DNA from: JBEIGE01 sp040382055
Lineage (GTDB): Bacteria; Pseudomonadota; Gammaproteobacteria; Burkholderiales; Burkholderiaceae_C
Assembly: GCA_040382055.1 (NCBI GenBank)
Contig: JBEIGE010000035.1
Span: 1-22,673, forward strand
Length of the DNA stretch: 22,673 nt
Direction: 5' to 3'
In this document: piece after piece, positions 17,189 through 22,673 of the stretch
Layout of the letters: every line of letters begins with the position of its first letter
How positions within the stretch are numbered: the first letter of the stretch is position 1
Notes under the pieces: model-generated
The model's database searches: none
Seen by the model: the letters and a program-made list of their open reading frames with translations, nothing else
What the model was told of the DNA's origin: nothing
Made by a program: the position numbers and the translations under genes

Positions 17189-18558
17189 CAGGCCAACTCT
17201 TCCTTGCGTATGCGCACTATCGGTTGCAGGACTGTGGGCAGAGCCTGTAATCTGGTCATGACCTCGTTCATGGCCCCCTCTCGTGTGTCATGGGTCAGAA
17301 TAATCAAGTCGGTCTGAGGTGTGTCAAGACCTGAAGTGCCACCCACTTCATCGGCCTCGCGCTGCAGCACGGCATCAATGCTGATACCGGCATCAGCCAC
17401 GATGCCAGTGACCCGCGCCAGTACGCCAGGCAAGTCAGACACCCTCAGGCGAAGGTAGTAACTGGTGATGACTTCGCTCATGGCCAGTACCGGCAAGTCG
17501 CTCAATGCCTGGTCAAACGTGTGGGGCTGGAAGGCCAGATGCGGGACACGCTGGGCAGTTTCCGCCGTATCCAGGCGTGCAATATCAACCAGGTCTGCAA
17601 TCACCGCACTGGCTGTAGGCTCTGCGCCTGCACCTTTTCCATAGTAAAGCGTGGTGCCTACCGCATCACCATGGACGACGACGGCATTCATGGCCCCCTC
17701 CACATTGGCTATCAGCCGCTTTGCGGAGACCAGACAGGGGTGAACGCGAAGTTCAACACCTTCGGGAGCGCCAGCGGATGTATTGGCGTAGCGGCGCTTG
17801 ACGATACCCAGAAGTTTGATGCGGTAACCAAGCTGCTCGGCATACTTGATGTCGGCAGCTCCCAGCTTGGTGATCCCTTCTACATAGGCTTTGCCAAATT
17901 GCACCGGAATTCCAAATGCAATGGCGGACATCAGGGTCGCCTTGTGGGCAGCGTCGACACCCTCGATGTCAAACGTCGGGTCGGCCTCAGCGTATCCCAA
18001 GCGCTGAGCCTCTTTGAGCACCACATCAAAATCCAGACCCTTGTCCCGCATCTCGGACAGGATGAAGTTGGTGGTGCCGTTGATGATGCCGGCAATCCAC
18101 TGGATCCGGTTGGCAGTCAATCCTTCGCGCAGTGCCTTGATGATGGGTATACCCCCTGCCACTGCGGCTTCAAAGCCAACCATGACGCCTTTGCGGTGGG
18201 CAGCAGCAAAAATCTCGGTGCCATGAACGGCCAGCAATGCCTTGTTGGCCGTTACAACATGCTTGCCAGCCTCAATGGCTTGCATGACCAGTTGACGTGC
18301 AATGCCATAGCCACCAATGAGCTCAACAACAATGTCGATGTCCGGATTGGCGATCACAGCTTGAGCATCGTTGACGACAACAACGCCATCTCCGGCAATT
18401 GCCTTGCACCGTTCAATGTCCAGGTCGGCCACCATGGTGATCACAATCCCGCGCCCGGCACGGCGGATAATTTCGGCCTGATTTCTTTTCAGTACATTAA
18501 ATGTGCCGGTACCTACAGTACCCATGCCCAAAAGGCCAATTTGTAATGGTTTAGTCAT
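17188..18558 (-). CDS. hom: Homoserine dehydrogenase (with ACT domain)
   Basis: The enzyme reduces aspartate semialdehyde to homoserine with NAD(P)H, the branch-point to threonine and methionine. The 456-residue protein has a Rossmann N-terminus IGLLGMGTVGTG (7-18), TANKALLA (103-110), a catalytic domain with GIINGTTNFIL (157-167) and EADPTFDIEGVDAAHK ending in Lys206, and a C-terminal ACT domain (about 365-450, RVSDLPGVLARVTG) that usually mediates feedback by threonine. It is monofunctional, without an aspartokinase domain. It starts 9 bp after the aminotransferase and overlaps thrC by one base, so the three form an operon. No clear Shine-Dalgarno sequence precedes ATG 18558. Confidence 0.97.
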   Translation of the reverse strand: MTKPLQIGLLGMGTVGTGTFNVLKRNQAEIIRRAGRGIVITMVADLDIERCKAIAGDGVVVVNDAQAVIANPDIDIVVELIGGYGIARQLVMQAIEAGKHVVTANKALLAVHGTEIFAAAHRKGVMVGFEAAVAGGIPIIKALREGLTANRIQWIAGIINGTTNFILSEMRDKGLDFDVVLKEAQRLGYAEADPTFDIEGVDAAHKATLMSAIAFGIPVQFGKAYVEGITKLGAADIKYAEQLGYRIKLLGIVKRRYANTSAGAPEGVELRVHPCLVSAKRLIANVEGAMNAVVVHGDAVGTTLYYGKGAGAEPTASAVIADLVDIARLDTAETAQRVPHLAFQPHTFDQALSDLPVLAMSEVITSYYLRLRVSDLPGVLARVTGIVADAGISIDAVLQREADEVGGTSGLDTPQTDLIILTHDTREGAMNEVMTRLQALPTVLQPIVRIRKEELA

Positions 18559-18567
18559 CGAATTAAA

Positions 18568-19803
18568 TCAAGAGTGCGAATGACGCTTGCGGTAGGTTTC
18601 AAGAAATTTGGCTATGCGGGCAATCGCTTCGCGCAAATCATCTTCATGGGGCAGAAACACAATCCTGAAATGGTCAGGTGAAGGCCAGTTGAATCCGGTT
18701 CCCTGAACCAGAAGCACCCGGGTTTCCTGAAGCAGATCAAGGACGAATTCCTGGTCATTCTTGATTGGATAGACAGCCGGATCGAGTTTGGGAAACATGT
18801 AAAGACCCGCGCTGGGTTTCACGCAGCTGACACCTGGAATTTTCGTCATCAACTCGTAAGCGACATCGCGCTGCCGCCTCAGCCTGCCGCCTTCACAAAT
18901 CAGGTCATTGATGGTTTGGTAACCTCCAAGCGCAGTTTGAATGGCCCATTGACCCGGCACGTTGGCACACAGGCGCATGGAAGAAAGCATGTCGAGACCT
19001 TCGATATAGTCTTTTGCAGGCTTCTTGTCGCCAGAGACCACCAACCAACCCGACCGGTAACCACAGGAACGGTAACTCTTGCTCAAAGAATTAAACGTCA
19101 GGGTTAACACATCGTCAGACAAACTAGCCATGGCCGTATGCCGAACATCATCATAAAGAACCTTGTCATAGACCTCATCAGCCATGATCACAAGACCATG
19201 CTCGCGGGCAATACCAACAATAGCTTGTAACAATGCGTCAGGATACAAAGCACCGGTCGGGTTATTCGGATTGATCACCACAATGCCCTTGGTTCTTGGG
19301 GTAATCTTTGCCCGGATGTCCGCCAGATCAGGCATCCAACCCTTAGACTCATCACACATATAGTGAACAGGTTTGCCCCCTGACAGCGTGACTGCAGCAG
19401 TCCAAAGCGGATAGTCCGGCGCAGGCAACAACATTTCGTCGCCATCGTTGAGCAGTGCGTTGGTGGCCATCACAATCAATTCGCTGGCGCCATTACCCAA
19501 ATAAATGTCACCCAGGCCTACGCCTTTGATGCCCTGCTCCTGGGTGTATTGCATCACCGCCTTGCGCGCGACAAAAATCCCCTTGCTGTCAGAATAGGCA
19601 GCCGCATTGGGTAAATTACGAATCATGTCCTGACGGATTTCTTCTGGCGACTCAAAGCCAAAAACCGCCAGATTTCCGATATTGAGCTTGATGATGCTGT
19701 GGCCTTCCTCTTCCATTTGCTTGGCCCGCTCCATGATCGGTCCACGGATGTCATAGCAAACGTTGGCCAGCTTGTCTGATTTCTGTATTGTTTTCAAAGT
19801 CAC
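18568..19803 (-). CDS. alaA: Alanine aminotransferase (AlaA/AlaT type), class I PLP
   Basis: The 411-residue protein aligns by eye with E. coli AlaA along its length: NVCYDIRGPIMERAKQ, KLNIGN, IYLGNGASELI, PAPDYPLWTAAV, INPNNPTGA, the PLP lysine in NSLSKSYR (Lys242), ANVPGQWAIQTALGGYQ and LLVQGTGFNWPSPDHFRIV. AlaA makes alanine from pyruvate and glutamate in the cytoplasm. The start is uncertain: GTG 19803 lies directly after a GGA with no spacing, whereas TTG two codons later (19797) has GGAG at 5 nt and would give MKTIQKSDKL. It heads the hom-thrC operon, so it may be controlled with threonine synthesis. It is divergent from the Mth938-like gene across only 57 bp. Confidence 0.92.
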   Translation of the reverse strand: MTLKTIQKSDKLANVCYDIRGPIMERAKQMEEEGHSIIKLNIGNLAVFGFESPEEIRQDMIRNLPNAAAYSDSKGIFVARKAVMQYTQEQGIKGVGLGDIYLGNGASELIVMATNALLNDGDEMLLPAPDYPLWTAAVTLSGGKPVHYMCDESKGWMPDLADIRAKITPRTKGIVVINPNNPTGALYPDALLQAIVGIAREHGLVIMADEVYDKVLYDDVRHTAMASLSDDVLTLTFNSLSKSYRSCGYRSGWLVVSGDKKPAKDYIEGLDMLSSMRLCANVPGQWAIQTALGGYQTINDLICEGGRLRRQRDVAYELMTKIPGVSCVKPSAGLYMFPKLDPAVYPIKNDQEFVLDLLQETRVLLVQGTGFNWPSPDHFRIVFLPHEDDLREAIARIAKFLETYRKRHSHS

Positions 19804-19831
19804 TCCAAGGTCTTCATCAAATAGCGAAACC

Positions 19832-19837
19832 TATAAT
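19832..19837 (+). promoter_or_regulatory. Candidate -10 element for the Mth938-like gene
   Basis: A perfect TATAAT lies 23 bp upstream of ATG 19861, in the 57-bp divergent gap. The -35 region is poor (GGTCTT at 17-bp spacing). On the other strand the same bases read ATTATA, so the divergent promoters would overlap. The leader would be very short (about 16 nt), consistent with the lack of a Shine-Dalgarno site. Confidence 0.35.
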
Positions 19838-19860
19838 TTGACCACATATCATCAACCTGC

Positions 19861-20235
19861 ATGAAACTCCAACCCGACATATTCAACGCTCAGTCCATCA
19901 CCGGTTATGGCAAGGACTGGATAGGCCTGGGCGAGGAAAAAATCATCGTCAGCGTTGTGATTGGCTCCAAAGGCGAACGATTTGAGTGGAATTGCCGCCG
20001 GTTTGAAGACCTCAACGAAGCACATTTCGAGCTACTGGCAAAAATCAAGCCTGAATTGGTGATTCTCGGAACCGGATTCAAGCTCAGGTTTCCAACCGCA
20101 CAACTGACGAAAGAGTTGGCGCTGCATCGAATCGGCCTGGAGATAATGGATACGCAAGCGGCATGCCGGACTTACAACATTCTTGCAGGGGAAGGTCGCC
20201 ACGTGCTGGCAGCGCTTTTAATTGAAACACGCTGA
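19861..20235 (+). CDS. Mth938-like domain protein (DUF498 family)
   Basis: The 124-residue protein matches the Mth938/NDUFAF3-like family: N-terminal SITGYGKDWIGLG, a central IKPELVILGTGFKLRFP (56-72) and GLEIMDTQAACRTYNILAGEGRHVLAALL (93-121), the two conserved blocks. Relatives in mitochondria assist complex I assembly; the bacterial role is not settled, so no function is assigned beyond the fold. The gene is divergent from the aminotransferase and 151 bp upstream of bcp. No ribosome binding site is obvious. Length is typical of the family. Confidence 0.85.
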   Translation: MKLQPDIFNAQSITGYGKDWIGLGEEKIIVSVVIGSKGERFEWNCRRFEDLNEAHFELLAKIKPELVILGTGFKLRFPTAQLTKELALHRIGLEIMDTQAACRTYNILAGEGRHVLAALLIETR

Positions 20236-20292
20236 CAGGCAGACTGCCAAGTACGACTACCGCCGTGGGTGAGCTGGCTTATTGATTTCGGG

Positions 20293-20304
20293 GTAAAATT
20301 GGCG
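20293..20304 (+). promoter_or_regulatory. Candidate -10 region upstream of bcp
   Basis: GGGGTAAAATTGGC lies about 85 bp upstream of the bcp ATG. TAAAAT fits a -10 at five of six bases, but no good -35 is seen at 16-18 bp spacing. It is the best promoter candidate in the 151-bp gap between the Mth938-like gene and bcp; support is weak. Confidence 0.25.
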
Positions 20305-20386
20305 GCTGAAGCAATTTGCAGCTAGTCTGTCACGCTGCGGCAAATCACACATCACCTGACACAACTAGTCAAAGAAGCTTAACCAT

Positions 20387-20864
20387 ATGGCGATCGTTGT
20401 CAATAAACTTATTCCGGAATTTGAAGCCAATGCCACAAGCGGTATCAAAGTATCAAACACATCCCATTTAGGTCACATTGTTGTCCTTTATTTTTACCCA
20501 AAAGACAATACGCCCGGTTGCACAACTGAAGCCATGCAGTTCCGCGACAAGTACAAAGACTTCGTCAAAGCAGGCGCAACCGTATTTGGTGTGTCCCGTG
20601 ACAATATGAAATCACATGATGAGTTCAAATTGAAGCTGGAGCTTCCCTTTGAACTGATTGCGGACACCGAGGAAAAGATGTGTCACATGTTTGGTGTAGT
20701 CAAAAAACAAAATCATGTACGGCAAAAAGGTCAAGGGCATTGAAAGAAGCACATTCCTGATCGGTGCCGACGGATGTCTTAAGAATGAATGGCGTGGACT
20801 CAAAGTTCCAGGCCATGTTGATGAAGTCCTCAAGGCCGTCAAAGCTCTCAAGAAAGCCGCTTAA
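20387..20864 (+). pseudogene. bcp: Peroxiredoxin Bcp, interrupted by a one-base frameshift
   Basis: Bcp reduces hydrogen peroxide and organic peroxides in the cytoplasm with thioredoxin. The first ~105 residues are a clear Bcp: LYFYPKDNTPGCTTEAMQF with peroxidatic Cys45, then VFGVSRDNMKSHDEF. The position of the E. coli resolving Cys50 is Met, so this is a one-Cys-type variant. After FGVVK the frame goes wrong and stops at 20743, while the plus-one-shifted frame continues as MYGKKVKGIERSTFLIGADG to LKAVKALKKAA and TAA 20862-20864. Removing one A from the run of six A residues at 20702-20707 restores VVKNKIMYGKK and a normal 158-residue protein. Either a sequencing/assembly homopolymer error or a real recent inactivation; the intact downstream part favours the former. 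Confidence 0.88.
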
Positions 20865-20952
20865 TCTGATATTGAATATTGTCTTACTTCTCTGGCTTTT
20901 ATGCATAACAATCGCATGCCGTTCAGAGAGTTGAGTTTTGGTTAACCTCATT

Positions 20953-20983
20953 AAGCCGCCTGGTCATACTTGGCGGCTTTTTT
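20953..20983 (+). terminator. Rho-independent terminator after bcp
   Basis: AAGCCGCC (20953-20960) and GGCGGCTT (20972-20979) form an eight-bp stem with an 11-nt loop, followed by a T tract ending at 20983. It lies 89 bp after the bcp stop and 34 bp before the next gene, and separates bcp from the PIN-PhoH gene. Confidence 0.85.
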
Positions 20984-21016
20984 GTTTTCGTTTTATTTTA
21001 TTTAAGCAGTCAAATT

Positions 21017-22673
21017 ATGCCTTTGCCCCCAGCTCCTTCTAAACGCGCAGCTTTGCTCTCTTCGGAAGCCTTTGATGTCTCTTTTCAGAAGCAAATCGAG
21101 GTTGCTGTTCAATCAGATATGCATATTTCTGAATCCGGACTTGATCATCCATCCCTTGGCAAGGGGCTGAGTCCCAGCCAAAGACAAAAAAAATCATCTC
21201 GCCCCAACGAAGTCAAAACCGGGCAACGACAGTTCCCGGTTCGCGCGAGAAAGGCTCCTGCTAAAGCTTCCATCGAAGCCCCGGCAGATTACGCAAAGCC
21301 AACTGCAACAAGAGTTAAAAAAACAAAGTCAACTGGGCCGGTAAAGCTATTTGTTCTGGACACCAATGTTTTGATGCATGACCCCATGTGCCTCTTCAAG
21401 TTCGAGGAACATGACATTTTTCTGCCAATGATTGTTCTCGAAGAACTCGACAGCAATAAAAAAGGCATGACCGAAGTTGCCCGTAACGCACGCCAAACCA
21501 GCAGATCGCTTGATGCGTTAGCTGGCACACCAGGGGCGGACATTGCCCAAGGCCTGAGGCTTGATTCAACCGGTCATCGCGAGGCCGGCGGCAAGCTTTT
21601 TTTCCAGACCAGCGTACTGGACTACACCCTGCCGACCAGCCTGCCTCAAGGCAAGGCTGACAATCAAATTTTAGGTGTCGTAGAAGCACTGCGCCAACAG
21701 TACGCACCGCGCGAAGTGGTTCTCGTCTCCAAAGACATCAATATGCGTGTCAAGGCCCGGGCGTTGGGACTAGCAACCGATGATTACCAGAACGACAAGA
21801 CACTTGAAGACGGTGACCTGCTTTATTCAGGCTCGCTGGCATTGCCCGCTGATTTCTGGTCCACGCACGGACAAACAGTGGAAAGCTGGCAGCAGGCCCA
21901 GCACACGTTTTACAGAATCACCGGCCCCATCGTGCCAAGCCTGCTGATTAATCAGTTTGTCTTTTTTGAGGCTCCGGGCGAGCCTAGCCTTTATGCCCGT
22001 GTGACAGAGATTCGTGGCAAAACTGCCGTTTTCAAAACCCTCAAAGACTTTAACCACCTGAAGAATTCGGTCTGGGGAGTAACAACCCGCAATCGCGAAC
22101 AAAACTTTGCCATGAACCTGTTGATGGATCCTGAGGTTGATTTCGTGACCTTGACTGGAACAGCAGGCACCGGAAAAACGCTTATGGCGTTGGCTTCAGG
22201 ATTGACCCAGGTTCTGGATGATCGGAGATACACAGAAATTATTGTCACCCGCGCCACGGTAAGCGTGGGTGAAGACATTGGTTTTCTGCCTGGCACAGAG
22301 GAAGAAAAAATGGGCCCCTGGATGGGTGCGCTGGACGACAACCTGGAAGTCCTTACGAAAACGGACACCGGTGCGGGAGAGTGGGGTCGCGCTGCCACGA
22401 GCGAGTTAATTCGAAGCCGAATCAAGTTAAAGAGCATGAATTGCATGCGGGGACGTACTTTTTTGAATAAGTACGTCATCCTCGATGAGGCTCAAAAACT
22501 GACTCCCAAGCAGATTAAAACCCTGATTACCCGGGCGGGCCCAGGAACCAAAAGTATCTGTATGGGTAACCTCGCTCAGATCGATACACCCTATTTGACT
22601 GAGGGATCATCAGGCCTGACGTTTGCAGTTGACAAGTTCAAAGGCTGGCCGCACGGCGGACACATTACCCTGG
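21017..22673 (+). CDS. PIN-PhoH ATPase (PhoH2/YlaK type), 3' end outside the window
   Basis: The frame is open from ATG 21017 to the window end, giving 552 residues; families of this type are roughly 560-600 residues, so little is missing. After a basic, low-complexity N-terminus (1-108) comes a PIN nuclease domain (about 109-265) with FVLDTNVLMHDP (Asp115, Asn117), the acidic LEELD (141-145) and SKDINMR (Asp240). A PhoH-like P-loop ATPase domain follows (about 355 onward) with Walker A GTAGTGKT (381-388), TRATVSVGEDIGFLPG (411-426) and Walker B YVILDEAQ (486-493). Relatives act as ATP-dependent RNA helicase/nuclease proteins; the cellular role in this organism is unknown. No strong ribosome binding site is seen ahead of the ATG, and a terminator upstream suggests its own promoter in the T-rich gap. 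Confidence 0.93.
   Translation, partial: MPLPPAPSKRAALLSSEAFDVSFQKQIEVAVQSDMHISESGLDHPSLGKGLSPSQRQKKSSRPNEVKTGQRQFPVRARKAPAKASIEAPADYAKPTATRVKKTKSTGPVKLFVLDTNVLMHDPMCLFKFEEHDIFLPMIVLEELDSNKKGMTEVARNARQTSRSLDALAGTPGADIAQGLRLDSTGHREAGGKLFFQTSVLDYTLPTSLPQGKADNQILGVVEALRQQYAPREVVLVSKDINMRVKARALGLATDDYQNDKTLEDGDLLYSGSLALPADFWSTHGQTVESWQQAQHTFYRITGPIVPSLLINQFVFFEAPGEPSLYARVTEIRGKTAVFKTLKDFNHLKNSVWGVTTRNREQNFAMNLLMDPEVDFVTLTGTAGTGKTLMALASGLTQVLDDRRYTEIIVTRATVSVGEDIGFLPGTEEEKMGPWMGALDDNLEVLTKTDTGAGEWGRAATSELIRSRIKLKSMNCMRGRTFLNKYVILDEAQKLTPKQIKTLITRAGPGTKSICMGNLAQIDTPYLTEGSSGLTFAVDKFKGWPHGGHITL

Overview
The window looks like chromosomal DNA of a betaproteobacterium, most likely Burkholderiales and close to Comamonadaceae (Rhodoferax or Polaromonas-like). 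This rests on the flavour of the proteins (ClpB, AlaA-type aminotransferase, homoserine dehydrogenase, Bcp, PIN-PhoH) and on the gene order aminotransferase-hom-thrC-molybdenum cofactor genes-clpB. It is inference, not a database result. Coding density is high, no gene-free stretch exceeds 300 bases, and no tRNA, rRNA, transposase or CRISPR array was seen. Most genes lie on the minus strand; only the two ends carry plus-strand genes.

Left edge (1-429): the 3' half of a PIN-domain toxin-like gene on the plus strand, convergent with a minus-strand cluster whose last member may be an unannotated 46-residue ORF joined to the preceding MFS gene by an ATGA overlap.

Accessory minus-strand cluster (10166 down to 288): a membrane-bound 7TMR-DISM/degenerate GGDEF/EAL protein predicted to break down c-di-GMP; 20 bp later a 1469-residue fusion of a cholesterol-oxidase-like GMC oxidoreductase with an alpha/beta hydrolase; 18 bp later, in the same frame, a PhoD-like metallophosphatase; then an MFS transporter 50 bp further on. 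The first three are packed like an operon. No pathway is recognised for them, and this is the least understood part of the window.

Housekeeping minus-strand block (19803 down to 10326): an alanine aminotransferase, homoserine dehydrogenase and threonine synthase (TGATG junction) are followed by mobB, moeA, moaD and moaE for molybdenum cofactor synthesis and handling, with GTGA and ATGA overlaps. Then comes clpB, the heat-shock disaggregase. The 143-bp gap before clpB holds a good sigma-32-type promoter and, further upstream, both half-sites of an FNR/Anr box.

Right plus-strand end (19861-22673): an Mth938-like small protein, a bcp peroxiredoxin gene broken by a single-base frameshift in a run of six A residues, a clear Rho-independent terminator, and a PIN-PhoH ATPase gene that runs off the window.
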